DNA of 64,000 nt, taken from contig CM023542.1 in assembly GCA_013350335.1 (NCBI GenBank), positions 6,434,025 to 6,498,024 of the forward strand, given 5' to 3'. Positions 33,920 through 46,081 of the stretch are shown here, one piece after another; the first letter of the stretch is position 1; every line of letters begins with the position of its first letter. A model generated the notes under the pieces. The model did no database searches and was not told the DNA's origin. It saw only the letters and a list, made by a program, of their open reading frames with translations. The position numbers were made by a program, and so were the translations under genes. The DNA comes from Chimonanthus salicifolius. Lineage: Eukaryota; Streptophyta; Magnoliopsida; Laurales; Calycanthaceae.

Positions 33920-36900
33920 GTTGGTATCAGAGCGAACTCGGAAGAATGAATCTCTCGAAGTAAGACTAAGACGGTTGCATGTTTCACTGACTGCTAAGAA
34001 TCCCAACTGACCGACTCTTCGGAGTCCGCTGCACGGGGGCCGAGTTAATTTACTTCGATTGATTCAAACTGAAGTATTCAGTCTGAGAACAATGTTTGAC
34101 GAGAAGGAATGATAGCAAGGGAAGAAAAATTCATTCTAAGTTAAATCTATCAAACATAGCAAGATAGGGCATATTTCCCAAAAAAAAAAAATGAGAACAC
34201 GGTATTCTGATACTTAAGAAATTTTCCCCCAAAACAAGGTATACTCACTTAGAAATCTCTCCTCCGAATTGATGAAACAGTGATAGCTTTATCAAATGTA
34301 GCAAAATAGGATGTACTTCCCCCCGTATTTCCAAATTTGAACAACAAATGATAGGAATTTAGAGATCCCCCCGAGAAACAAAGGGAAAACCAAGTGTGAC
34401 TATTTGGCAACTTCTCCCAAACAAAATACATTGTACTATATATAAGAAATTCCCCAGAACCTAGATTGGTTTTATTGGAAACTGCTGTTGATGTTTTTTG
34501 TATTCTATTTGTATTCTATGATACAGATGTGTCAAGTGATGTGGAGTATACGAAATTATGGAATAAGGGAACCCGTAGTGGTCCCATAGATTTGGTGTCT
34601 GCTTCCAGCGTGGAAGTTAGTATGGACTTTCAGGAGAGATCTCTCGAGGAAGATGAAGAGGATTTAGCATCTCTTCCTGAAGAGAATGTGGAAGACTTTC
34701 CGATGGTAAAAGAGTCGGTAGGGAAAGTAGAACCCGATTATATGCGCAAGTTGTGCAACTAGGTTAGGCACAACTGCACATGCTGCCCTACCCTCTTGAA
34801 GTGATATGCCCGATTTGTGGACTACATGGACACGGGAAAGGAAGGACTAACCGTCTTTATATTGGAGGACTAGGGATAATATCTTGTTTGACATGTGGAG
34901 TACTGGGTCACATGTCGATGTCGTGCCCTGACAGTTCCTTTGTGTTTGAGGATGATGCAGGGTCTTCTACGGAAGACTAAGCTGGGGAGTAGTAAGAAAG
35001 GTCATTCAAAGAGGGTTATTTTGTCAAGGTTATGGTTACATTTTGTTATTTTGAAGGGTTTATTTTAACCCTACCAACCCTTGTATTATGATAGAAGAAT
35101 AAAGGAGTTACTAAGGACATTACGTAATGAAATTTATTTAAGCATGAAATATGTGTGATTTTTGGAAGGAATTATGGTGAGTAATTAAGTAAGCTTAAAT
35201 GGGGTTTTTAATATCAAAACCATGGAAGGGAGATTTATGATTTTAAGATGTTAATGAATAAATGTTAATGAAGTTAAAGAGTTTTAATGAGGAAGAAGTA
35301 TGGAGGATATCAATGATTGTTAATGGCCTCAAAAGTGGTGGAAAAGAATGAACCATGAACCAAACCATACTATGCTTATGAATTTATGAAAATATTGTAT
35401 TTAGTGTTTTCATGATGATTCCCTATGATGTTGTTAAATTGTGAATTATCAATCGTTGCAATGAGTTTATATGATATTACTTTGATAATTGATTGTATGC
35501 AATGAATAGTCATTGAGGAACAAGGATGTGTTATAGACTATATATTTGATGATGAGTTGATAAAGTGCCGTGAGTTGTGAATATGTAGTATGTATGAAGA
35601 GGCCGTGATATGCCAATGCGCTTGATTGGAAACCTAGGTGGGGCTGATGAATAATTCCAAAGTTTAGGAATTTGTGGATAGTAATGGATGGTCTTTGAAT
35701 GTGTGGGGATGACTTGCTTTGGGTGAGTAGGATTGTTATTTCTAAATCTCTAGGTATATGTTGTAAATGAGGTAGGGTAACCAAATCATAATTATGTTGA
35801 ATCGTTAGATTATATTAATGTGTTATTTCTTCTATTGTCTCATGTTATTGTTTGATGAGAATGGAGATGAAAGATCTTTTTACACATGAGTTATGGTATT
35901 AGATGATTGTGTGTGATTTCATTTCTACGTGACCTGATGATGAAGGCATTTGAACCCGTATGATGTTGTAGCCATTGATAACGTGGGCATGTAGGGTGGG
36001 AGTTGGTAGTTGGTGAAATTTGTAATACTTGTGAATATTTTTAGTGGTGAATGGGTATTATTTGACATAACCTAAGTAAGCTTATACCACTATTTTTAGG
36101 AATCTATGAATATGTGTTGAATAATCCAGAGGGGTAGGAAATTAGTATTAATATGATTTGGATTGATGTCAGGTATTGGTGTCGTAGAAGTTATGAACAA
36201 AAGGGTTAGTCACATAGTGACTTATGTGCAAATGAAGAGGTGCTAAGTTTTAGAGATATATTTAATGGGAAGGATAAGAGTCTAGTGAAACTCGAATGGG
36301 AAGTTATGGGCGACTGCCGAGTTAATCTAAGCTAGCTGACTCTGTAGTTAGCCGATGGAGTTCCAGGAGAGTGCAGCTAGAAACCTAGTTGAAATGGAAT
36401 TAGCCAATGACTTGAGCATAGGCTCGTACTGGCAGGCTACCTCACACAGAGAGTAGACGAAAGAACGTGTTGAATGAGTATGTATGAGAAATGTCTTGGT
36501 AGCTGGTAAAGTGAAGTAGAATACGTAAATCTACATCAGATCGCAAATGGGTTCATGAGAAAAAGAGAGAATGTGGGACAGAGTAAATTCTGCAAGAATG
36601 AAACTCGTAGGTTGATGTGAGTGATGTTGATGTAATTAAGAGGTACTTTGCACAATTGAACGGGAACAACGAATAGACCCAGAAATGGAGGAGATATGGA
36701 CCAAGATATCTACAGGCGAGGTAGTATCGGAATGAGAGTTACGACCGGGACAGGGTCTTGTATTCCGAGGTAGGACGGAGGTGCCTAAGAGCTGCGGAAG
36801 GGAGTTGTTGGTTGAAGCACACCAAACCAAGCTCTCTACCCATCCGGACAGCGCCAAGATGTACCATGATCTTAAGAGGCACTATTGGTGGCATGGACTC

Positions 36901-37017
36901 AAGAGAGATGTGGCCGAGTTTGTGCTCGCTGCACTAACTTGTCGGCAGGTTAAGGCGGAATATTGGAAGCCACTGGATTTACTCAAACCCTTACCAGTGC
37001 CAGAGTGGAAATGGGAG
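33920..37017 (+). pseudogene. Degraded internal region of the family A gypsy element
   Basis: About 3.1 kb follows the primer-binding site, too short for a full gag-pol. An open piece at 34780-34980 carries one intact CCHC zinc knuckle (CLTCGVLGHMSMSC) and one broken one (CPICGLHGHGKGRT). An acidic frame at 34466-34762 precedes it. From 34980 to 36690 I see only AT-rich sequence and no protease or RT motif. At 36715-37005 the sequence encodes the HHCC zinc-binding start of a Ty3/gypsy integrase: ELLVEAHQTKLSTHP, KMYHDLKRHYWWHGLKRD, then ALTCRQVKAEYW. The first cysteine of the pair is alanine. It ends at LPVPEWKWEH, exactly where the integrase core should start, and is fused to another LTR. 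Confidence 0.78.
33921..33933 (+). other. Primer-binding site (initiator tRNA-Met type)
   Basis: TTGGTATCAGAGC starts two bases after the LTR end. TGGTATCAGAGC is the standard primer-binding site complementary to the 3' end of plant initiator tRNA-Met, used to start minus-strand cDNA. It defines the 5' LTR boundary. Confidence 0.92.
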
Positions 37018-39879
37018 CATTCCCTTCAGGGGGAATCCCAAAACAACGCATAGCTTATCCACTCTAAGCTTCAAACAGATGGTTATCCTCTTCGGGTTCA
37101 TCTCCTGAAAGGTGAGTGGGGTGAGCTAACTAGCCCAGTGAAAGAATTATAACAGTGCAGTTTTAAAGTAAACAACAGGTTAGTATATAATCAACAGTTG
37201 TAATATAATATCTCATGCTTGATAATAAAATTCACAATATTAAGTAAAGTCTCATCATCGTCTTTCCATTTTCTCATCATCTTTCCATTACTGCTGTTAT
37301 CCAACGTAGTCCCTAGATACCATACTAACAACATTAATATTAAGTCTCGACACGGTCAAAATACCTCCTTGCAAGTACATCTCCGGCACTTCCATGGTCA
37401 GTACCGACACCCTTAAGTCAGCAACTGTCACCACTCATGATCAGTAGACGTAACCGACACACTCAGCTCGGAGATGATTCAGTAGTAAAAGGTACGTGGA
37501 AGCAGTATTTCACAATCCATAAGATCAACATCATAGTATTTATCCATATCATAAGCACTCTTATCATAGTGCATCATATTAGGCACATGAATGGGTTTAT
37601 CAGATCTGAAACCACTCATTACTCAAGATCCATCTCAAATAACCAAATATGTTTACATTTTAACTGCAAAGTTAACTTCCCTCACCGTAACTGTGTGGTT
37701 TCGCGGTCTCTATTCAAACAAGCAAACAAGTGTACAATCAATATACACAACATTCATATATAGCATGTATACATATAAGCAGTATTTCGAAATCATACTG
37801 GTTTTTCCAAAACATCCAAGGTACATGAAATTGAGTCTCCTACTCGGTTTCTATCCTTTTTAAATTATAATAATTCACGAGATATAATAAATAAAAAGGT
37901 GCTCAGTCCAAAACTCATATTGTCTTCTGGGGCATTGACCAGATTAACTTATTGAGTTAGGTCTAGATTTCTCAGGTCACTTCTCTGTTGTCTTTTGGAC
38001 AAGACCAGATCTGATATTTTGAGTAAGGCCTCGCGGTCACTCAGTACCCGACAAATATAGCGTCAGCCTGAAAGTAAGATCACTCAGTGACCGACCAATA
38101 GAGTCGGCCTGGAAGTGAATACAATAGTATATACACTATAGTAATAAGAGAAGAGGGTGAGTACATTTTTAGATTAACAATGAGGTACTAACATCACATC
38201 ATATCAAATAACCATCAAACAAGAACATTTTACACTTCAAAAACTAGGTCCCTCGGAACCCTGTACTGTGGCTTCAGATCATCCGAACCACACCTAAACT
38301 GGTCACTGACCTCGGATCATGGGTCTGACTTCGAATCGTTCGAAGATCGGGTCTCGGATCATCCAAAGTCTATCTGAACCGATAAATAGAGAAAACAGGG
38401 ACTCGGTGAGTCTGGGTACCTCGGAACTATCCTAAGTTAGGTTCCGAACGTCCGAGTGGGTTCTGTCCTTCCGAGCTCTGCTCTGAACACCCGGCTGGGT
38501 CGAGATAGCCTCAGGCGCTTCCGAGCTTCGGGTGAAGCTCGGAAAGTCCGAAGGGTGTTACCCTCGTAACGCCCGAAGATCGACTCTCAGGACCTTCCGA
38601 GAGTAGTCTTCCTCCACTGTCTGCAACAGCAGACAGTGACGGGCAGACATGACATGAAATACGAATCAGGAAACATTGGATTTTCCAGATTCGGTTTCCA
38701 CATCTAGCCGGTCCGATGGACTCCTCTGGGAGTCCTCTTTCCATAGGGAATAGTTTAAAGTCTTGGAACTCAGTAGGCCATTAGATTTTAATCCCAAAGG
38801 TCCACTGATATACTAAAAACTAAGATTTTACTTAGACTTCAAAACCATTTTACACACCCAAAACTTAACCAAAACGAGTTTTTCTTGATTCTAAATCACC
38901 TAGAATTGAAAGAGGAACACAATGATTACCTTCACTGGAGTTCCTGGGCTGAAAAACTGGATTTTGAAAATAACTCCTTCTTAAGCTACGGGTGATGAAA
39001 CTGGGAAGGAAAACAAAAGCTAGCAGAGAAAATGATTGGCTGGTAACTCACTCCAGCAGGGCCTAAGAGGAAGCTAGAGAGTGTGGGAGGAAATATGCTG
39101 ATCAAGGAGGCCAATTTATAGAATCTCATCCGTAGATGGAGGCTGGATGGCCACTGCATGCCATTGCATGCAGTTACGGCTTACGTACGAAACAGTACCA
39201 CTGTTTCAGCTGGTTGCAGATTAGCCCTTCCAAAGTCCCACTTTTGCAAATAAGTCCTTCATTTTGGTAAAATCTTATTTTTCAACTAAAAGCATGATTT
39301 TACAAACTCCAAATCTTAATCCAACCTCACAGATACGTTGGGTTTTGAAAACTTTAATCACCATAAAAATTTTGGAATTTAACTCTCACTAAAAGCCATT
39401 GATTTAAAATAAAACCATAATTTAACCTTATTTACTTAAATAAACAATTGTTAAATAAAACAATTTAGAGACCTCATTTTGGGGTACCAAGGAACAACTA
39501 GACCATACTTAAAATGGTCTAACACAAAATACTTGTTTCGAAATTTATTTCATTTCCAAAATCATTTAAAATAATTATTACTCCCTTTCGGGGTTTTGAT
39601 CGGCTGATTTTAAATACCATTTTCTGAAAATAAAATTATTTTAAAATCAGAAATACAAATCCTTTATTAAGGAGAACATTATCATCCAATAATATTCACA
39701 TAACAACACAATTTATAAAATAATAACAGTAAGCGGTAATTTCACAAGCTCACGAGCTCACGAGCTCGGATTGGGCCACACTTGAGCTTTTCACAAAGCC
39801 CTAACCGTAATCTTTGAGATTAACCGATTAAACAAGATTATTATGCTAAACTACGCCTAATCTGGAGCAGGGTATTACA
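37018..39879 (-). mobile_element. Truncated LTR of a second gypsy family (family B)
   Basis: On the minus strand this begins at 39879 with TGTAATACCCTGCTCCAG and runs to about 37018, where homology stops abruptly. It aligns throughout with the solo LTR at 59597-63136: shared blocks include GAATCCCAAA-CAACGC, CTGAAAGGTGAGTGGGGTGAG, GACACGGTCAAAATAC and CCACTGTCTGCAAC-GCAGACAGTGACG. The first 430 bp or so of that solo LTR (plus-strand coordinates 59597-60028) have no counterpart. Thus the LTR lacks its 3' end, and the element's internal region is gone. Many CpG sites of the solo LTR appear here as CpA or TpG. The right edge abuts LINE sequence at 39880. Confidence 0.85.
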
Positions 39880-41780
39880 CATCGTATCAATGGTTGGCAA
39901 TCCAAATCCCTCTCCTTTGCTGGTAGACTCGAGCTCCTCCGTTCAACCATCAACCACTACCACATTTACTGGAGTAACTCCTTTCTCCTCCCCAAAGCTT
40001 GCACCATGGAGATTGAAAAATTAATGCGTGGTTTCCTTTGGAACATTGGTGGCCAAAAGAAAATCCATACTGTCAACTGGGATAATGTCTGCCTCCCCAA
40101 TGAGAAAGGGGGCTTGGGTCTACGGAAGATTAGTGACATAAATGAAGGCCTGCATTCTCAAACAAGCCTGGTACATAATTAACCTTAAGCCTTCACTCTA
40201 GACCAGTTGGGTGTATAAAAAATACTTACACAAGAAGAATTTTTGGAATGTTAGCATCAACAAATCTGCTTCTTGGGGTTGGCGTTCCATCCTCAAAGCC
40301 AGGGATCGCCTTAAACCTCTGGTTGTCTACATCGTCGGTAACGACCAACAGATTTCTTTTTGGCACGATCCTTAGATTAGGCCCGACTTCACTCTGTTTG
40401 ATCACTTTGGTTGTTATGCTGCTGAGGAAATTTCCATGCCAACTAATATTACTGTTGCTTCCTTCATCAGTCAGAACCAATGGACCTTCCCTTCATCCAC
40501 CTCAACCACTCTGCAACAAATTCGTCATCTTGCCCTCTCTATCAGCTTAACCAATTTCGATTTTGGAGGATCAGATTATTTGGGCCATTGAGCAAGATGG
40601 AAAATTCTTTATGGACTCCATTTTTCAATCCATACACTCATCCCTTCCCCCACCCCCCACCACCCCGCCCCATCACTCAATTTTTGCTTGGCTTTACTTC
40701 AACAATGGTCTTAAAACCAGACAACTTCTCATTGATCGTGGCTTACAGACCACCCCTTTCCGTCCTCTTTGCAAAGTGGATTTTGAGACTCATCCGCATC
40801 TCCTCTTATGCAAATTTGTTGTTCAAGCTTGAACCATTCTCCTCTCCAAATTTGACTTGAACACTATTGGTAATATCTCTCCTAACCAAGCCTCCTCTTT
40901 GGTTTCTTCCCAAACTCCCACTCTTTCGAAGCTTACTGTTGCACTCTCTCTTCCTGCCATGATCTAGCATTGTTGGACTGAGAGTAACTCCAGGATTTTT
41001 ACCTCCCATGCCCATGAACCAATCTTTATATGCAAATCTGTTGCTAGTTATATTAGATCACGTCTAATTTTCCTTCTCTCCAATAGTGATCTCAAGATGA
41101 TTAGTAGCAAATTCTTAGCACATTGGGACCTTCCACCTTTCCAACCCATCCCACCTAAACCTCGTGACATTCCATCTCTCCATCACCATGAAACCTCCAT
41201 CGTTCTTCACACCTCCAATCTTGGCAGCAACATCACTATTGGTATCATCCATTTCAGGAACTGCAACACGATTTTTGGGTCTGCCATCCATCGCATACAG
41301 AACACTGAAGACCCGCTCTAGATCTTGTTGCTCTTCATTGATTGTCTTTCCCTCCTTGCTATTGGTGGTATCACGCTGAACAAGCTCTTCATCATTGATG
41401 CTAACATATTCAACATCCTGCGGCACAAACGTACTGACTGGCGTCTTCGAATACATGGGGGTATTAATCTTTTGTTGTCCAAGCTAAACTGCTCTGATAT
41501 CAGCTCCAATGTTCCTCCTGATCTCCGAACTATTGCTACGGACATGATAAACAACTTGGTGGGAGATACTACTTCCTTCCCTGTTTTTGTTGGCAGTTTC
41601 CAGGCGTAATTCTGTTTGGGACCTGATTCTTCTTTGGGCCATTGTTTCTTTGGCCTATTCTTTTGTGCAGAGTTCTCTTTTGCAGTTTGTCTCCATACTT
41701 TGCCTGGTCCAGGCTGTGGGTTCCTCTTTTGTACATTTTTGGGCTCCTTATTTTTTGAATGAAATTTACTAACCATCATT
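39880..41780 (+). pseudogene. 3' half of the LINE ORF2
   Basis: The reading resumes with HRINGWQSKSLSFAGRLELL, then KLMRGFLWNIGG and NEKGGLGLRKISD, the standard region after the RT domain of plant LINEs. After frameshifts near 40145 come SWGWRSILKARD, then the zf-RVT stretch FAWLYFNNGLKTRQLLIDRG and PLCKVDFETHPHLLLC (40563-40832); its first cysteine is arginine. A C-terminal section with WTESNSRIF follows (about 40975). Several stop codons and frameshifts are present. The element closes near 41780. Confidence 0.85.
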
Positions 41781-41781
41781 C

Positions 41782-41811
41782 AATATATATATATATATAT
41801 ATATATATATT
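41782..41811. repeat. (TA)n microsatellite at the LINE 3' end
   Basis: About 14 TA units directly follow the last LINE bases. They may represent an expanded tail or target sequence. Confidence 0.9.
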
Positions 41812-43254
41812 CTTAGATTTTGTTAATTTATTAGATTCATATTTGGATGATAAAATGAGAGATTTATGATAAATTTTATAAATTTCCCAATCAAGTACTT
41901 GTTCATCCAACGGCAGATCATACTAAGCAAAATTACAAAATGTCCTAGCATTTTTGGCACTTAGGCACAAAGGGCTCTATGTCTGACCCAATTTATAATA
42001 AATCTAAATCGTTAAATATTGTTATTTTTAAAAAATTAGATCTAATATTTTATAACATTAATTTGATGCATCATCATTGTTGAACTGACTAAGAAAATTA
42101 AAATAAATTATTCAATGGTTTACTTTCAATCTAAAAAGGATTATGATGATTCAATGAGTCTCATTTTTTATAATTTAGATATCTCTTGTGATAATCTATC
42201 TAGCCACATACTTTTTTATCATAGTGTGAACTTCACTTGCTGACATGCTAAACCTAGCATCTGCCAAATCTATCTTTTAAGTATATATTTGCATTTAAAA
42301 TTTAATAAATATATATATATTTTAAAATAGGACACTGCATATTTCATAAACTAATTGAGATAATGGTTATTTTTGGATGTGGAGACCTCAAGTAGGTAGG
42401 ATTGAAATTAGGTCGAGTTACTAATATATGGAATTCGATCCGAACTTTTGACCTAGGTGTTTTGACCGGATCCGATCCGAATTATAACTCGACTCAATCC
42501 GAAACCCGACCCGACCCACATTTTGAACTTACTTAAACCTATTTTTTACCGGGTCGGGTTTGAGTGGGTTGGATTAAGTTAAAAATCTCTAAACCCAATC
42601 CGGTCCGAATTCAATGTGGGTTTTTGATTTCTCAATCTGACTCGACCCGCTGACCCGACTTTCATAACCCGACTCGCATGATTTTCGGGTCTGATCATGC
42701 AGGTTCGGGCCAATACCCGTCCCAAGTTTCACCCCTAAAAGTAGGAGAAGTCCCCTTGCTCCAAGAGAACTTCTATCCCTTGTTAGTGTAAATCGCCTCA
42801 ACACCTCTGTCATTAAATACAATAGGCTTAAATAACCCTTACATCCTGGTCAAAATATTTGTCACGTGTTACATGTTAGATTATCATCGGCATTAATAAC
42901 AGGCAGTAAGATATAAAAGAAAATCCTATGACATTTGTAAATCGGAAGTATCATCCTCACTTGTGAATCGAGGGTAAATTTTCTCCCCTCACTTGCTCCA
43001 CTGTTGCCCACTTTCACCCAATTACAAACCCTAACGAGACCCTTTCCAGTTACCATCTCCATCTTAATGACACGTGGCAGCAACCTATATACCCGCCACC
43101 AATTTCTTATGAAAAATACTGCCCTGTTCCACTCTTGCTTGGTCTCCCCAATCCGTTCCTTCCCCGCCATGATCTTCTTCTCTTTCTCATCTCCAGCTTC
43201 TTCTTCTTCTTCCCCTGTTCTCACCTTCTTCTTCTTATTCTTCTTCTCGCTTAG
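41812..43254. other. Intergenic region upstream of the coiled-coil gene
   Basis: Apart from the hAT MITE at 42397-42737, nothing coding is seen. The 350 bases before the ATG at 43255 are pyrimidine-rich (CTTCTTCTT runs at 43170-43250), as often found in plant 5' UTRs. Confidence 0.5.
42397..42737. mobile_element. hAT-type MITE (341 bp)
   Basis: The start TAGGATTGAAATTAGGTCG and the end CGTCCCAAGTTTCACCCCTA are imperfect inverted repeats. The flanks CAAGTAGG (42389-42396) and AAAGTAGG (42738-42745) agree at 7 of 8 bases. The interior is rich in CCCGACCCGA-type words. It lies about 0.5 kb upstream of the coiled-coil gene, so it may influence its promoter. Confidence 0.8.
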
Positions 43255-46081
43255 ATGGCTATTCCTGCAAAGATAGCGGCGGTCCAGAGAAGAAGGCAAG
43301 ACGATTTGGAAGTCTCTTTTTCAAAAAAAGAATTGGAAGTCACCGAAATCCTCACTCGACTCCACTGTCTCTTTCCTCCATCCAACAACCTGCCTTTCCC
43401 CTGTTGGGGTTCCAAAAGGAAGCGATCTTGCATAGATCCGAGCGCTTCTCTTTCTTCTCCGCGTATTGGCAACAAGACCCACGTCGAAATTGAAGCTTCG
43501 AGTCCAACCACGCCCCTTTCCTTTTCCCCCAGCGACTCTGACTCCAAGTCTAAAAACTTCAGAAAAAGAGCTATCAAGAAGAAGGTAAACAGAGCTAACT
43601 TTCCCCTTCTTGCTTTTCTGTTTTCTATGCTACTGCTTTCTATGTCGAGTTTTCTTTCCCCTTTCAGGCGTTTTTGGCTAGTGGGTATCATCTGGTTTCC
43701 GCTTGAAAAAAAAATCTTCTAGTAGTTTTTCTGCTGTTTGGCGTGGAGAGTGTTGTCTTCTTCTCTGATCTGGGGTCTAGTGTATTTTTCTGTCTTTCAT
43801 TCCTCTACTTTTTCCCTTTCCTTTTTTTTTTTTTCACTCTATGCTCTCTTTATTGAATTTCGTTTCTGGTTTTTTCGGCGTTTTTAACTAATGGGTATGA
43901 TATATATTTTTCGTGCCGGTTTGTTTTCTTATTGCTCTTTTGCCGGGATTGAGAAGTTTTTCATTCCTTTTGCAGACGATCAATCAACTGAAGGACATTG
44001 TGATTGCGCTATCTGCCCAAGGGGAACAGTTAAAACATGTGAGCACCTTTTTTATTTTTTGATGCATTTCTAAACTTGTGTGGATGTCTATTTTCTTTCT
44101 GCTTAGGTAGAGCTTGGATGCACGGATTGGATAATATGATTGTTGGAATTTAACTTTTAACTAAAGATGCAAATGGGTCTGATGTGGATCAGATGAGTAC
44201 TACATATACATCTGCATAGTGTGTGGAATTCAGATTTGTACTTGGATTAAAATACTTGTATGGGTTGGAAATTAGCATCTCATTCATTTAGATTTCATTA
44301 CTTTTATTTATAATTACATTAATGTCATTCTAGTTGCCTGGTTTGCTTACCGTGTTTTTTATATATATCCAGATCCAATGTAAAATTCGGATCAGATTCA
44401 AATCTGCAAGATCTTAAATGGATTTGATATATGCATCGAACTCATTTATTTTGAGTAAGATGATTTGACTTATTGCGTTAGTGGAAGATACATCCTTATT
44501 TCTAAGTAAGCAAAGATATAAGATGTGACTGATGTTGAAGATGTCCATGATGACTGAAGGAAAGGCAGTGGCATGGATAATTGGATATTCCAGGGTTGGC
44601 ATTTAGGGCTGAGAAAGCCTGAACTCTGTGTCTGGCAAGTAACAGGGCTCAGTATATGTCATGCCTCGTCCCAATTTAGTTTGTTAACATCTTTAGAATG
44701 GAAATTCGGCTCAAAAGCCCAAAAGTCTTAAGTGCCATACTTGTTATTATAAGGCTCAGCCCATGCCAAGCTAGACTGAACCCGTCCCATTTACGTGATT
44801 ACATCCCTTGACCATCCCCTTAGTTGAACCGGCATTTGGTAACCCATGCCTCTGGAATGGCTCATCTGATAATTCTGAGTATACTATTGTTACCAAGCAG
44901 GAACGTTAGTAGGGGAAAAGCTTAAACTATGATTATCTGTGCATTATGGCTTTCCTTTGTTCCAATCATCTTTCTGGACCATCCATTTCGTGCTCCATAT
45001 ATCAGATCTACTTGTCCTTCCCAAAGTTATCCATGATCTAACAATCCTAACCATTCTATCAAGACCTATTGCAAGTTGGTAGTCCAGTCAATCTGGACTA
45101 ACCCAACCATCTTGTACATTGTTGGCATTACCACATTAATTATTTCATCCTAGACAGCTTATGGAGCTCTTTCACCTGAAATAACATGTGTATAGATTTA
45201 TTTATTTTTCAAATAATTTAATGGAACTTTATGAGCCACTTCAAAATGGTGGCAAGGGACAAGATGACATGATGATGAGATACCAGTTTTGAGTTGGAAA
45301 CTCTTGAAGTGACCTGGTGATGACAATATTTCTTTTTGAGTTCCATGGATTTTAATATTTTACAAATGAGGTGGTTATGAGAGACAGAGAGAGCATGAAT
45401 TTTTGTGCAGCCAAGTAATTTTCTTTTTATATGGAAGGCACCATTCCCTGTATTTTATCACACTTTAGACTGAGTTATCTTCCTTGTTTTTTCATTTTTT
45501 ATGTTTTTGTTGGTCTAGGAGGTTTCCAAGGTGAAGGGCTATCATGAAAAGCTGAGATCTGTAAATTTGCAATTAAAAACAAGGAAATTGGAGGTATCTT
45601 TGTACTTTTTCTTTTTCAGCCTCCTCTCTGTGGGTTGTTCTTGTCATTGGCATTTCTCACCTTTCTCATTCTCTGTCCATTCTGGCAGTTAGAGAAAAGA
45701 GTCCAGCTTGATTTGAAGTCCTGCAAAAGCTTAGTAATTTCTGAAGAACCAGCAGAACAACCCATCTTTGTATTTGAAGAAAAACAGGCTGCTGTAAAAC
45801 CCCAGCTGCATGAGCTATCAATTATTGATACCACAGGAACTGCTAAGAGTTTTAGATGGCCACATGTTGAAATGTCTTTCTTACCAGAATCAGGGGCTGG
45901 CTTGAACCTGAAAAGCACGCCGTTCTCTCACAGCATTCCTGATATGAATTCCTTTGCTGATGATGCTACTACCAGGAATTCTCACTGCAAGGCAGCCATT
46001 GCTGCTCAGGCGAGGAAGAGAAGGATAGAGATCAACAGGGTGAAGAACTCTCTGGCCTTAAAACAACTGCGGCTGAGATAA
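43255..46081 (+). CDS. Plant coiled-coil protein of unknown function (286 aa, four exons)
   Basis: The exons are 43255-43584 (110 codons), 43976-44038 (21), 45519-45593 (25) and 45689-46081 (130 plus stop TAA). All introns are GT-AG and fall between codons. The start at 43255 opens MAIPAKIAAVQRRRQDDLEV. Residues 20-40 (EVSFSKKELEVTEILTRLH) look helical. A basic patch SKRKRS at 53-58 and RKRAIKKK at 103-110 could be nuclear localisation signals. PTTPLSFSPSDSDS (84-97) looks like a phosphorylation-prone linker. Residues 111-165 (INQLKDIVIALSAQGEQL, then VSKVKGYHEKLRSVNLQLK) form a coiled coil. The C-terminus is basic (ARKRRIEINRVKN). The overall plan, basic region plus coiled coil, suggests a nuclear dimerising protein. 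It does not match the bZIP spacing, nor the shugoshin motifs I know. I cannot name the family. Intron 2 (1480 bp) has no clear element. Confidence 0.75.

Larger units (their letters stand above)
27561..41780 (+). mobile_element. L1-type LINE, 5'-truncated and split by a 9.8-kb LTR insertion
   Basis: The element begins inside the tail of ORF1 (PNRFQLLNNLEEEEPE at about 27595). ORF2 follows, with endonuclease and reverse-transcriptase domains to 30083. It resumes at 39880 with the post-RT region, zf-RVT and a C-terminal part, and ends near 41780 (TTTTTTGAATGAAATTTACT) beside a (TA)n tract. The two LINE halves together make about 4.4 kb. The LTR-derived block 30084-39879 interrupts ORF2 after a YLGLPLFSSRL motif and before HRINGWQSKSLSFAGRL, two neighbouring motifs in plant LINEs. 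By comparison with related LINEs about 12-13 codons between them seem to be missing. Exact target duplications cannot be called because both edges are TA-rich. Confidence 0.88.

Noticed and set aside
43251..43691. Minus-strand frame of 146 codons
   Set aside because: It is the complement of exon 1 of the coiled-coil gene.
43255..46081. Shugoshin or bZIP identity for the coiled-coil gene
   Set aside because: The N-terminal basic region and the C-terminus lack the motifs I would require for shugoshin, and the basic region to heptad spacing does not fit bZIP. I left it unnamed.
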